From contig NC_049903.1 in NCBI RefSeq assembly GCF_001411555.2, positions 31,227,083 to 31,291,082 on the forward strand: 64,000 nt of DNA, in the 5' to 3' direction. Positions 21,835 through 34,585 of the stretch are shown here, one piece after another (within the stretch, counting starts at the first letter, position 1; every line of letters begins with the position of its first letter). The notes beneath the pieces are model-generated. The model ran no database searches, was not told the DNA's origin, and worked only from the letters and a program-made list of their open reading frames with translations. The position numbers were made by a program, and so were the translations under genes. This DNA is from Juglans regia (Eukaryota > Streptophyta > Magnoliopsida > Fagales > Juglandaceae).

Positions 21835-22311
21835 TTCGCAAGTCCCTTTTCGTGAAAATGAAGTAAAAGCAAGAGGCGTGTGGCAACAGCGATACAGATG
21901 ATCGGCATATTAGTCCATTTGATGTTGGATTTTATTCTATATTATTATTTTTCCTAAATCGTGATCTTGAAGAACGGACTGAGGATCTCTTCAAAAATCA
22001 TCTCAAGACAATAAGCAACAGTTCACTCGCCACTCTCACCACTTTCAGCGGTGGTTTCACCGCTGCCTACGGTGTTTCCATTGTTCACAATTTTTTTTTG
22101 AATAATTTATTTCCGTCTTTTAAGATGGCGTCCTCTTGGTAGGACATGGGTGACGACCAAGAAATTGATTGTAAAAACTCATTTTTTTTCTTTTTTATCC
22201 ATCACTTTGCACTGTTATTATTGTTTTGGGATGTTTATTGAGAAACCTCATCCCCTCTTTTATCATATTTTTTAATGAAATATATTTGCTTGTTTAGAAA
22301 AAAAAAAAAAT
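21835..22311 (+). repeat. Poly-A-terminated repeat (retroposon-like)
   Basis: The segment ends in a run of about 13 A (22299-22311) after AAATATATTTGCTTGTTTAG. It recurs at about 63340-63807 with a G/A-rich tail. Weak open frames exist but match nothing I know. It is probably a 5'-truncated non-LTR element or SINE. Confidence 0.35.
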
Positions 22312-24619
22312 TGGGGGACTAGGTTTATGAAATTGATTTTATTTTATTTTAATAAAAAAATTGATTATTATAATAAAAAAAAATTTATTGAGTGAATTCT
22401 GCTAGCATTGCTAGCACTGTACCAACTCGGTAATTCCAAAGTTATTACCGCTAGCGGCTGAACTTGACTTTATCTCATTTTTTCACTTTTTACTAGCTAA
22501 ATTAGGCTTTATGAAGACCACTCTTAATGAATTAGTCAAAATTAAAAGATATTTTTAATTAATATGAGATAAATTTGATTTTGGTTATTCTAATCCCCAC
22601 ATTAGAATAGTTATTTTTCATTATATAACAATAAAATAATATAAAATGAATTTGACTTTAACTATTCCATTCAGATCAAATTCTCACATTAAATTATTCA
22701 TTTATTCATTATATAGTAATAAAATGATATTACAACTGTCAAAGTGCCGTCTCCATGGAGTTCGTGTCCCTCCTACTATTTCTACTGTCAAAGTCATTTA
22801 ATGCGACGTGGCTCTATGACGGCACTATAAATGTGGCGTGTATCTCGGTAATGATGCCATTAACAATTCGGATTGAAAAAAATTTATTCTACTGGGCTGA
22901 ATGGTTCAATCTGGATTTCCTGAATGGTTTAGTACTTTGCTGAGGGTCTTCTGCATTTTCCAATGTGTTCCATGCAAGTTCCAAATTTCAGAACACAGCT
23001 GTGCAATGTCAGGTTGACTTGTCCTTTTGGTCACTCAACTCCTTTTTCCTGGCAGACACCTTGCTCTATGTATGGTTCTGGTGACCCTTGGGCCAAGGCC
23101 CAGTGGGCTTTGTGAAGTGGGGAAGATCCCCTTACAAGAATATTATTTTTTTAATATTATTATTATTTTGTAATTTGAAAAAGTTGAATTATTTATTATA
23201 TTTTATATAAAAATTTGAGAAATTATAATGATGAGATGAGATGAAACGCTTCTTATATCAAAACAGGGCTTAATATTGACCAATAATTAATTCAATGTAA
23301 TCTTCAATCTTAACTGTTAAATACATTTCGAATTACACACATTCAATAACTAAAAAGAAAGTTACAAAAGTTCTATTAAAAAATCCAACATTTATAATAT
23401 GACGTAAGGCTTGCAGCTTCTAACAAATGCTTACAAAAATTTATCAAATACTTAATTGAGAAATTTTATTTGCAGTCTTCAAGTGGGGACTTCATGTGAG
23501 GCACATTATTAAATGAGAGAAAACATCATTTTAGGAGGGATAATTTTATAATTTTAAAAAATTTTAAAATTAAAATAGCCTATGCTTGCATTGCAGTCCC
23601 CAAATGGGAATTGTACCTAGCATTGCTCTAATTAATTAGGGGTGCAAGTCTATCAGTCTGGATTGGAAAAATTGACTAGGCTGAATGATTTGATCTGGAC
23701 TGGACCGCATTGACAGTCTTATTGCTCGGTCTTAGGGTGTGTGTTTTTAGACCAGACCAAACCAAGACCTACAATATATAGATATATATTTAAATATTTA
23801 TATATATATGATATATTATTTTATATAATAGTTATATAACTTAGTTATGTAATTTTCATCTAAAGGATTATCATTAACCATATATAAAATGTTAAAGAGA
23901 TCACTTAATATTAATTTTACTAATTTAATTAATTTGTTGTATTAATTTTTCTATAAAAAAAAATTCGTGGACCGAATCGGACCAAATGGGTCGACTGGAC
24001 CAATGGCTAACAGTCCAATCTGACAAAAATGATGGATCAAAATTTTCAGTCTGTGACCTTCCCTAGACCAAACTGGACCGATTACACCCATATACACAGT
24101 GAAAATTGCCTTAAGACCGTAGGCCTTGATGACTACAAACATTATTGTTACAAGCTAAGATCAACAAATGGTTAGTTCAATCTAGATGGACCAAAAGATT
24201 AATTTAGGAGATGCATGCGGAATGAGATAAGAATTATGTGAATAATATTGAAATGGTTTAAGTTAAGATGCTTTATTAGGTTTTGAAAAATGCGAGAGAA
24301 AAAATTAAACATATTTTTGTCCACTCCTTCCATTCATCTTCCCATTTATGTACTTTCGGTAAATATCAACATTCAGCTACTATGGTTGACCTCTTTTTCT
24401 TGCTTGTGCAAAGATACTTTCTCGAGTAATGAAACATCTTTCTTAGTTTCTTTTTTTCTCCCCTTAGACAGAAAGCTATAGATTTGTATTATATTATGCT
24501 AAACAGGAAAAGCATATTCTGTCAGCATTGATTGTATCAATATTCTGTTCATGAATCTATGGTGAGAACTTAGCTAAATTGCTTCACCTTGATTTTGATG
24601 ACAGTTAAAAAAGGAAAGA
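22312..24619. other. Intergenic DNA with MITE fragments; no gene
   Basis: 22312-22565 matches the right end of the window (63835-64000). About 23140-23280 is a piece of the AT-rich family containing GATGAGATGAGATG. About 23637-24092 begins TAGGGGTG and ends near CACCCATA, a possible hAT-like MITE, but no 8-bp duplication was found. Exons 1-2 of AKR copy 3 were searched for here and not found. Confidence 0.45.
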
Positions 24620-24818
24620 GATCCCCTTAAGTTGTTGCCTGAACTTGAGAGCCTCAAGTGTGGGAGAGACTCATGAAGTGGGCCTTACATCATTTCTTGC
24701 TACTCGTATAAATATTTCAGGCAGTATTAAATGAATAATAATTTCTGGAGAGCCACTTTATGTGTTTATCTTTCTCCCACTTGAGGCCCTCAAGTTCAGG
24801 TAAAAACTTGCGGGAACC
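24620..24818. repeat. Foldback MITE upstream of AKR copy 3
   Basis: The arms of about 65 bp are imperfect reverse complements. The left arm contains TGCCTGAACTTGAGAGCC and the right arm GGCCCTCAAGTTCAGGTA. The right end abuts the solo LTR target site. Confidence 0.7.
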
Positions 24819-24822
24819 TTGA

Positions 24823-27626
24823 TTTAACGCCCCGTACCCGAGGGTCCGGAGAGTTAACTCATGTCACTAACAAACCTGTCTCTCCAAGCACTTAAAACTC
24901 CAAGGACTTCATGATTAGCACACAATTCATATATATATATTTTTTTTTTTTCCAAATAACCATAATAAAACTCCATAAGTTATCATTTCAAAACATAAAC
25001 CAAAAGGGGTCCACAATCTCCCAATAACCTCAAAAATATATCAATACATCTTTAGGTCTCAATAGGTCCAAACAACGTAAAGTACTTCAAATACTCAAGT
25101 TAAATCTATCTACTAACAATGGTACTCTAAAGTACCCAATCCTTCCATCCATATCTAGCCAGCTTCAATTATATTCCTGACCCCCAGCTGGGTAATCAAT
25201 ATCATCTGAAAATATATGAAGATAAGGGGGGTGAGTTATCAACAACTCAGTAAGCAGAGAACATATACTAGCATGTAAACATGAGCCTTTTCAGAAAGTT
25301 CAATATGCAGAAACAAAACATTTTATTTTTATATGCAGATCTCAGAAAACGTGTTATCAGAAAATCAGAGCGACTTTTCAAACATTTCATACTCAAGTCA
25401 ACAATTCATATTTGAGGATCCATTTCATATTCACAAACGCTTTGGCATAACATAACTGAACATATTCATCTTGTCATATCATATCATATACCATGTTTAA
25501 CCCCCGTGGTAGGGTTGTGCTATCCCCGGTGGCCAAACCAGGCAGTATCATGTGGTGAACTTCCCCTTTTTCAATCTCGGAGCCCCGAGTGTGCACACAG
25601 GAAAGAACACGTAAAAAGACCACTTTGTTTCCAAAGTGGGTGCACTCATATCATATCATGGTGGTACCAACCATATCACGTGAACAGTATCATCATATCA
25701 GAACCATATTCAGAACAGATAAGTATGCCAAAGTTTTATCATATCCATATCATATCAAAACACGTGCGAAACATATTCATATCATTTCTATTTGATCAAA
25801 AACAGATCCATATCATTTCATATCACATGCATAAAAATTTCAATGATATCATATTCGCTCTTTTGCATATTTCAGAAACATGTCAAATATTGCTCATGTC
25901 TACACATTTCATGTCAAAAACATTTCTTTTCTCTTTCATACGTATCTCATGAGGGAATGTAAAACATATACTGAGGTTGTTTTTCACTTTTTTTTTTTTT
26001 TTTTAAAACAACATGCACATTTTTACAAACCAACCTCAGTTCATTTCTTTTTATGCAAATCTAGCATAGGAACCCCGCTTACCTGGACTTCTTAGCTTTT
26101 CGAAAATTTCCTCAATAATGCCGAACCAAAATTAATCATCGCCTATAAGATAATCACGTAAATTTTCATAAGTCTCCAATCAATCTCATATTTTGATATT
26201 CAAGCCTACACTTATAAAATAGTCAATTTTTAATTCCTCAATCTCAAAATTCTCATTATTTTCAACATCACTTTCTAAACTCATCAATATCCGACTTCGA
26301 CTAAACATTTAATTCTAACTTACTTACAATTGAAGTGTAACTTTAAAATTCCTACTATATAATATAATTATATAAAAAAATCAAATTCGAGTCTAACTAC
26401 CCATATCTATAACAGTGAAATTTTAGCTTGCTAAAAACAAAAATCTCCGTCCAATAAAATTACTAAAACAGTTTATCAAACATAATAAATCACGTCTAAT
26501 AAAATTAGACGGGTTTACCAAAATGACGTATAACTATTTAATCTCAAGTCTTACTCGCTAAAAAAATAATTCACTAGGTTTAAACACTAATCAATAAAAT
26601 TAAGTCTATAGGTATAAATCTTGTAGTTCATTGAAAGCCTCTCCAAAAATTAAAGTATGCCTTTAATAATAGGGGTAGAAAGGTCAAACCCGAAACACAC
26701 CATTCTACCTACTGTATCCTCCGATATATATATACTAAATGTTTCTATTTTAAGCACTAATCACAACTACCGAACACAACCTGCAAGGCTCAAGCGGGAG
26801 TTGCGACAGAACTCACCCACGACCAAACGAGGCAGTGACACCATGGGAGTGCAACGAAGGCTGGGCTGAGTCGGTGATGATGTCCTCGACAGTGTTGCAC
26901 GGGGAGAGAGATAGAGCTGAAACCGAGAGAGAGTAAACGTGAGATAAGAGGCGAAGGGGGAGATATGGTGAGGGGGGGTTTCCGTGGCTTACTGAAAGGG
27001 CAGAGGTGGCACGCGGTGGACTTATGGTGGTGCGACAACGGTTGGCGGTGAGGATTGCCAAGTTGGCAACACACGGATGGAGGGAGAATTCCTCTGTTTT
27101 TAGGCGTGAAAACAGGGGAGAGGCTCTAAACCAGCGGCTGAGAAACCGGACGTGGAACCCTGAGGGACGGTGGCGCACGGCTGGGGGAAGGACTCCGAGT
27201 GCTTGAGCTACCGGTGAGACTGTGTGTGGTGGAGTTGCTGCACGGAAGTGGCTCTGCGGGTGGCCGTTTGATGTTGCAGACCGAGGCTTCGGTTTGGTGT
27301 TTTGCAGAGAAACCGTGGTCTTCAGTGAAGAGGGAACCGAGCGGCACTTAGTCTAGGGTTGTAGTTGCTTCATATATATATATAGACCAAAATAGAAAGT
27401 AGATCAAACCTAAAATAATTATAATTATTCCATAAATTTTTGATGAACATCCACCTGATCCCTTAAAGACTTTGAAACCTAATTATCAAACTTATAGAAA
27501 AATTATACACCGCCAAAAATATCTTAGGCTCAAACTCCCTTCTAAAAATTTTACTCGTAATCCCAAATGATTTTAACCAAAACTCAAACATTTTTGTAAA
27601 GTGGCTTGGCTGGCCCGGGTGTTACA
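24823..27626 (-). mobile_element. Solo LTR 1 (2.8 kb), 5-bp TSD CTTGA
   Basis: The element reads on the minus strand TGTAACACCCGGG...GGGGCGTTAAA and is flanked by CTTGA at 24818-24822 and 27627-27631. Its terminal CA is mutated. It matches the element at 39858-43066 along its length. It has no gag-pol, primer-binding site or internal repeat, so a solo LTR of a large gypsy-type element is the best reading; a non-autonomous element with long ends is the alternative. Open frames within it (for example 26790-27347) are not convincing genes. It lies just upstream of the first remaining exon of AKR copy 3. Confidence 0.75.
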
Positions 27627-27682
27627 CTTGATCCGTTAAAAAGTGTATAGTCATGTTGTGACCTAATTTCTGGATTATCTAG

Positions 27683-29654
27683 ATTGGGTCTGCTTTAAAG
27701 AAGCTGTTTAATGAGGGAGTAGTGGAGCGTGAGGACTTATGGATCACCTCCAAACTCTGGTTTGTCTAATACTTACTTGACTTGAAACCGCACTATGATT
27801 TCACTAACATTGTTTACTGATTCCTAGCATAGTTTCATGAATTTTTTTCATTGTCTAAATTGAGCTATATTTATTTGTAGGTGTACTGATCACGCGCCAG
27901 ATGATGTGCCAAAGGCATTAGATAAAACTTTGATGGACTTGCAACTTGACTATCTGGATCTGTATCTCGTATGTACTAAGCTATAACCTTCCATGAATTA
28001 CAGTCTGATGTCTACTTATCAAAACAAATTACAGTCTGGTGACTAACACCATGACATGAGTTGCCTTTGGACTCTTGGAGTCCAACTAGGTTAATGATAT
28101 ATCATGCCGTGCTTCATCCATGACATAGATCAAGAGAAATCCAGAGACAGAGACTTTGGGAGTCTCACTGGAATTTTTCTTTTCATTTCATTATTAGACA
28201 ACTCTCAGTTGCTAAGTTGGTTAATTTCTTATGCAGATCCACTGGCCCGTTAGAATGAGAAAGGATTCGGTTGGCTATAAGCCTGAAAATGTTATCCAAC
28301 CCGACATACCAAGTACATGGAGAGCAATGGAGGTGCTTTATGATTCTGGCAAGGCTCGAGCTATTGGAGTGAGCAATTTTTCTTCAAAGAAGCTTGGGGA
28401 TCTGTTGGAGGTAGCACGAGTGCCTCCAGCTGTTAACCAAGTTGAGTGTCACCCCTCATGGCAGCAGCCAGGATTACATGCATTTTGTAAATCAAAAGGA
28501 GTTCACTTATCTGTGAGTATGCAGATATAAAGTGGTTTATAATTTCTATGTGCTGAATGCCAAAAGGTGCATAATTTATTAAGTACAATAGACTAGTGGC
28601 AAGAGCTTTAGAAACAAAATGGATCTATTTTTCATTTATACGAGCTTTGAACCACTATTTCCTGTTCTTTATTTGATGAGCTTTTTCTTTTCAGGGGTAT
28701 ACTCCTTTGGGTGCCCCTGGTAGGTGGTCTAAGAACGAGGTGCTTCAGAATCCAATTCTCCTTATGATCGCAGAGAAGTTGGGGAAGACTCCTGCACACG
28801 TGGCTCTTCGTTGGGGGCTGCAGATGGGTCACAGCATACTGCCTAAGAGCACAAACGAGGAAAGGATCAAAGAAAATCTTGAAGTTTTTGATTGGTCTAT
28901 ATCCAAAGATTTGTTTGCCAAGTTCTCGGAAATTGAGCAGGTAATTAACCTTGCAGTACTCACCATTCTAGGTGTGCATTGCGAGAATATATCTTTCTTT
29001 GAACCTTCTTATCAAAATATAATTCTACGACTTGCAGCCATTGGTCTTGCCATCCCTGTTAGATATTTTATTTTGAAAACATGTTTTAAGATGATTTGCG
29101 GATCCTTGGCTGGCCGTTTGTATTCTAATCACTTATTCTTGATCCACTTTGTTAGCAGAGAGTGGGATGACTCAGTAGTTTCTATAGTACACTACGATAT
29201 AAAATGACTGTAATTTTAAGGGCGCTGCATTTGTTTATGGTACTTGGGTCCCATGTTGTTTGGCATGTATTAAGTCCTAAGTTTGAATCTGAATATAGAT
29301 CCACTTTAAAACTTTTTAAATAATATTCAGATCCACTTTAAACTTTTAAATATTAGCCACTTAAGAATTCATTGAATTCCCTAGTGTGGCTCTAGGCTAT
29401 TATGGCTCAATTCGACTTGAGAGAGCGTCTGCCGCTTCCAATTGTCTAGTTATCAGCGAATGGAGTGCTATTATTATCACGCCCAAGTAGGAAGACCACC
29501 TCGGGTTGCTCTCTCCTACCCTTTAATTCCCTGCTAAAAAAATGACTGAATTTGTTTATTCATGCAGGAGAGGCTTTGTAAGGGTACTGCATATGTCCAT
29601 GAGACCTTTGGTGCCTACAAGACCATTGAAGAACTTTGGGATGACGAGCTGTGA
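27683..29654 (+). pseudogene. Aldo-keto reductase copy 3, 5'-truncated (exons 3-7 only)
   Basis: Exons equivalent to 3-7: 27683-27759, 27881-27968, 28237-28512, 28695-28940, 29568-29654. All are open and join in frame, ending at WDDEL-stop. It keeps the tetrad lysine (ITSKLW) and histidine (IHWPVR), GYTPLGAPG with the stacking tyrosine, and LPKST. Exons 1 and 2, with the tetrad Asp and Tyr, are absent from the 4 kb upstream, so no active enzyme is possible unless they lie elsewhere. It is clearly more diverged than the A/B copies: it has WCTDH where they have WSTDH, a normal GT donor in intron 6 and a CAG acceptor in intron 4. Solo LTR 1 ends 56 bp before exon 3. It may be an older paralogue truncated by rearrangement. 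Confidence 0.8.
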
Positions 29655-29868
29655 GCAGACATTTGGTTTCTGCAAGTACTGAATATTGGGATGGCGTGGC
29701 TCAATAGAGACGGGAGGTTCGAGGGATAATTTTGATTAAAGTAGAAACCAAATGGTAATTAATCATTAAAAACCAAAATTGACGAACAATAAAATAGTTG
29801 AAACTTGAAAGTCTTCAATAATATTTAAACAAATAAATGATGAAATTAACTAAGATAATAATCGACAT

Positions 29869-30970
29869 TAGGGCTGTGCAAAAGAATTGAGAAATCGAAG
29901 GACCTGATTAAAATCACCTGCCCGGCCTGGCTCGACCCGACCCTACCCTATCGGGTTGCTATCTGGTTGGGTCTACATGACTAGGAACGGGTTTTTATCT
30001 TCCTTGTCGACCCATCCGTATAAATACAAACTTCTCCCCAGGCTCAAACCCTAACCGGCTAAATATTTTGCAAATTTCTCCTCAGTTTGTGATACTCTGC
30101 AAATTTCTCACCTCCACTTGCCTTCATCAACGCAAAATAAAGCAAATTTCATTTCACTACAACCATCAATGCAGCAAATTTCTCACCGCCAATGCATCCA
30201 TATCCTCGGGCTAGAGTGGTTGCTTCAGCTTACTCAATGGCAAAGCAAAATAAAGCAGAGCAGGTTGAGGCTCTTTGTCTTCGTTCACCGTGGATACGAC
30301 GTCGTCGAAGTCCATCTCCTCGAGCAAACTTGGGGTTCTTTTGCATAACATAAGAAACCTTAACAATCGAAGCAGATTGTCTTGTAATTAGATGAGCTTG
30401 GTCGTGGCGATGTCTGTTGAACAGGATGAACTACAAATAACCATTTGTGTTGTGCCACCCTGATCCGATTCCAATGAGTCAGAAAAAAAAACTAGACGAT
30501 TGAAGTGGGCGATGAAGGAGATCGAGGATGTAGTTTGGGAAATGAGAAATTATGGAGATCGAATGTTGTGTAACACTTCACTATTACAGGTTGGGATTTA
30601 AAAGGGAGTTTCTCACTTCAGACCAAACTTCTTCATCCCTTTCGTCTTGTTCCTTCCTGAGCCCTCTAAGATTCTGCCTTTCTTACCTCTCAAACTGCTG
30701 ACTGTAACATGTTGGAACCCCAGATTTGGAAACAGAAGACTCGAGTTGAAGATGAAGTGGAGAAGAAGACTGGGCTGAGGTCGTGGGGTTTGTTGTAGCA
30801 TCTGTTGAAGGCTTGGGCTGGAAACTGTGGGTTTCTTCAGTAAATGTCGGGTCATACGGGTTCGACCTAATTCCATTTTTCTCGGGTAGGATCGGGTAGG
30901 TTTGGTGCCTTAAATAAGTGCTTTCGGGTCGGGTACAAACCTGGTTGTTTCATGCCGGGTTGCAGGCCTA
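29869..30970. mobile_element. Non-autonomous hAT-like element, 1.1 kb
   Basis: The ends are TAGGGCTG and CAGGCCTA (inverted, one mismatch), flanked by ATCGACAT (29861) and GCCGACAT (30971), an 8-bp duplication with two mismatches. Near each end are runs of GGGTCGGGT / CCCGACCC type. Short frames inside (30118-30348 and 30613-30876) have no recognisable domain. It lies about 215 bp after the stop of AKR copy 3. Confidence 0.6.
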
Positions 30971-32764
30971 GCCGACATGGTGTAACGAAATAGAGAAGAT
31001 CACTTAAAAAATCCTATATGTAAATATGTAATAAGTAAAGTGAAATATAGTCATATGTTATGTAAAAAGTGCACACTTACTTTAAAAAAGAGTAGGATTT
31101 ATTGTTTAAAATTATTATTTCACGTGAGTCTTAAATTTACTTATTTTTTAAAAAAATAGTATGTGGCGCTTGTACAACCCATAATTGTATCTAATATTAC
31201 TCATGTTTAATGGATAAAACAATATTTGCTTAGCATGTTAGGTTGAGAAGTGATTTGTTCATGATTTTGCAGACAGGTCAACTAAGAAGTATTTGTACCT
31301 GTATTGGATGTTGTACTCGAAACATGTTTGAATCAGGATATTTGTATCTATAGAAGGTGCGTGTGCTGGTTTGTTCTTGTCCAACATCCATTAGTCCAAT
31401 AACGCCTTAATAACAAAAAGAGGAAAATGAAGTAATAAATTGTGATGTATTTACTTTTTTTTTTCTTCAAAAGAGTGGGGAGTTGTGCTTTCTCGTCTGG
31501 GCGTGGCCATAAGGGCCCTCCCTTGTTGTGGCATGTTCGAATTAAGTCATAGCTATTAATTTCGAAAGAAGCAGCCCATTACTCCAACCTCACTAAAGTG
31601 CCAGCATGCAAAGGCTCCCACGATATGACATCTGGTTCACAGATTTTAGTACTAGGGTTGTATAGAAACCGATGGAATTGGTCGTCGTCGATGTGAACCG
31701 GTTGCAGGAGTCTGGATTTGACCGAAACCAGCAGAGAACTGGTTGGTCGACGGTAGGAAATTGATCAAATTGAGTCGAACCGGCCAATAGATAATATATA
31801 TATTATATGGAAAAAACTTCAAGCCAGTCGGGTGTCTTCACCTTTTTTACACTGGCCAATAACATCTCAACAAGTATGAGACTCAAGTGATTTATGATAT
31901 GGGCTAGTGTATTAAATAATCCCCCATCATTTCTCTCATCTTCCCCTTGCAATCTCCCCTCTTTCCCTTTCTTTCTCTCACCAGCACCATCTACTGATTT
32001 CCTCTCCCTAGCGCCAAAACAAAAACATTTTGATAATATCTTGTTTGCTAGTGTTTTTGCTTTTCATCATTCCAAAACAAAAACATCATGGTCTTATGTG
32101 CTCAAATCTTCAACAATACAACAAATCTTCTGCTAACACCCAATAAAAGTAAATCTTCATCAATCAATATATCATTGAAATCCTCATGATTTATCTTAAA
32201 ATATCCTACTAACACCCACCCACCCACACACACGCACAGTGTACTGGTACTGCTCAAATAACCAAGGAAATTGTATGTTTCTTCTCTATAAAATCATGAC
32301 GACAAGTGATGTGTTGCCACTAAAAGTTACTATATTACTAACGCCTATGAGTTTTAGGTGCAGGTATCAAAAGCTAAAACCCAATTTCAGGTGCAGACAT
32401 AAATTTTAGGGTGTCTTGGTTTTACCATTGCATTATTAGTTAGTGCAAAATCATACTATATGATATATCAGCCCATGAATTTTTCACATTTTCTCCGTAG
32501 TCAAACAGAAATCAAAATGCAACAAAATCAAGATGTGATCTGAGTATGGTTGAAGGGCAAAAAATCGGAGGAGAAGTAGGGAGAGAGAGAGAGAGAGAGA
32601 GAGAGAGGAGGGGGGAAGAGATCGGTCAAAGAGAAAACAAAATAACGTGATCACCTGCATGCAGCTTATTCTCTAATTTGTTGCAATCTATACATGGTAG
32701 TGTCTTATTCGTGGGTGTAAAAGAGGGTTTCTCACCCGACTAGTTCGTAGCTTCTCCCATTATA

Positions 32765-32797
<33 letters not shown>

Positions 32798-33000
32798 CTC
32801 TCTCTCTCTCTTAGATAAAACAAAAGTAAAATGACGTCTTTTTACAAGTATCTTTTAGACAAAAAATTAGATTGAAATGACAGGCGTCGTTTTAATTTTG
32901 AGTTTAATACCCCCTTCCCTTATTCTTATTCTCCCGATTCTCATATCAAACTCTCTCTCTCCTCTTTTATGCAGTGGCACAGTGCTCCGCCATCTGCTGC

Positions 33001-33046
<46 letters not shown>

Positions 33047-34585
33047 GCGATGTAGAAGTGGACGGGACACCATTCTCTCTCTCTTTCTAAGTTTTTGTCT
33101 CATCGTGAGCTGAAGGGACATCGACGACCGACCAGGATCACTCTGAAATCGACGTCGCTGATTTTCTCCCCCTTTTATTGGCTGGTTTTAAACATGTATA
33201 TAAGTGCTTGGTTCAGTTTTAGTTTTGGACTGAAATTGAATACCTACAGTCGGTTTTCACTCCTAGATTTTACAAGGTAAGTTGTTTCGAACTTGTGACC
33301 ACGTGCAAGGGAGAGAAGAACGATCTCCGAACCTTTGCTAACTAGACTACCACCTTGATGGTTTGTGATGTATTTACTTAATGATTAGTAATGCTATATA
33401 TTTCCCAAAAAAAAGTAATTTTTCTTGATTAGCCCATCTAAAGAACTCCAAAATGTGCGGAAACAAAACTTGATACTTGATACTAGTAACTGCAACAAAA
33501 ATAAAAAACGATTACTTTTTTCCGTCTTATCCATAAAGAATAATTAGAGAGAGACGGAAATGAATGGGAAAAATCTCTTCAGTTTTATTTTTTAAATTTT
33601 TATACGATATATAAATGGACTTTTCACTCAACTAAACATTTAGAAAGAAAAAGAAAAAGAAAAAATACCTAAAAACCCTATATAAATACAAAATCCACGT
33701 AAAAGAAAACTTTATTTTTTAATGACGGACTCAACCAAAATTTGAATAAAAACCAATAAAACTATCTTAAATCTGAATCTATGAATACTTTAAAACTTGT
33801 TTGGAAAGTGAGATGATATTAGAATTTTATGAATACAAATGGTTTGTGAATAATTTTAAAATAATTTGAATTAAAATATTTTATTGGGTTTTTGAAAAGA
33901 AGAGAGAAAAAGTTGAATAAAATTACTGTTAGGAATATAATTTTTAACATTATTTTTATTTTTAGATTTACAAAGTTGTATTGTTTATATGTTTTGTTAG
34001 AAAATCTAGAAAATTTAAATGATTAGATAATAATTAGATTAAAAAATTGAAAACTTAAAATTAAAAGTAGTTTGTGTTGAGTAATTTTTGGAAGTGAAAT
34101 TATAAAAAATTTTGAGATGATATATCACACTTCCCGTGCAAGCACGAGTCTGTTTGGTTGTTGAAATCAACTCAACTTATCTTAACTCATCTCAAACCAA
34201 TAATTTATGAGACACATTAATTTTTTGACTCTATAAAAAAGTTAAACTCATCTTAGCCTACTTCATATATTTAAACACATATCACAACCTATTTATATTC
34301 AAACACATCTCAATAGGATCCACAAACTATTACTATTTACATAACTACTCAAATTATTTGGGATCGCCTCAACATACCTTAATTTAATTGTGCATATAAT
34401 TTAATTCCGGCTCTTTAAATTGTGAGCCTACAGTTGCTGCCCCAAATCCGATCGTCGCCAACTGCTGTCAATGTGGAAGAAGAAGACCTGAATTCGATTA
34501 TGATGAAAATCACAAAAATAAAGTAAATCAAACGCTGTGATTTTTAGCTAATATGCAGCATGCTTCTGTTATGAGATGCATAAGC
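30971..34585. other. Intergenic DNA with microsatellites and MITEs; no gene
   Basis: Contents noticed: (GA)n at 32581-32607; (TA)n then (CT)n at 32760-32811; (CT)n at 33005-33043; a tRNA-like SINE head at 33285-33362; and AT-rich MITE-like repeats at about 33783-34125 and 34140-34390. A segment from about 31653 (TAGGGTTGTATAG) to 33267 (CACTCCTA) may be another hAT-like element, but its flanks do not give a clean duplication. The open frame at 32877-33113 is simply the CT repeat. Confidence 0.5.
33285..33362 (-). repeat. tRNA-derived SINE-like head
   Basis: On the minus strand, GGTGGTAGTCTAGTTAGC resembles a pol III A box and AGTTCGAAAC a B box, about 45 nt apart. The order and spacing fit a tRNA-related SINE. 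It is not a functional tRNA: no clover-leaf or acceptor stem can be closed. Confidence 0.5.

Larger units (their letters stand above)
2707..22565 (+). repeat. Segmental duplication, block 1 (AKR A + B)
   Basis: This block corresponds, in the same order and orientation, to about 34941-64000. Shared landmarks are the gypsy relic, AKR A gene, copia relic, degenerate repeat, gag relic, AKR B gene and poly-A repeat. Differences are mainly insertions in block 2 (Mutator-like element, solo LTR, complete copia) and the GC-rich MITE in block 1. Confidence 0.85.

Noticed and set aside
24290..24481. 63-codon frame upstream of solo LTR 1, considered as missing AKR exon 1
   Set aside because: It shows none of the [13 protein letters not shown] or GYRHIDCAQ features.
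26790..27347. Overlapping frames on both strands in the GC-rich part of solo LTR 1
   Set aside because: They are produced by LTR composition and are not conserved as frames in the second LTR.
29220..29560. Possible SINE in intron 6 of AKR copy 3 (AGTTTGAATCT as a B box)
   Set aside because: No convincing A box or tail; too weak to call.
32581..33043. GA/TA/CT arrays considered as CRISPR-like or regulatory repeats
   Set aside because: They are simple dinucleotide microsatellites with no spacers.
31653..33267. Possible 1.6 kb hAT-like element (TAGGGTTG ... CACTCCTA)
   Set aside because: The ends are only loosely inverted, and the flanks (TTTAGTAC versus GATTTTAC) do not give a clean 8-bp duplication.
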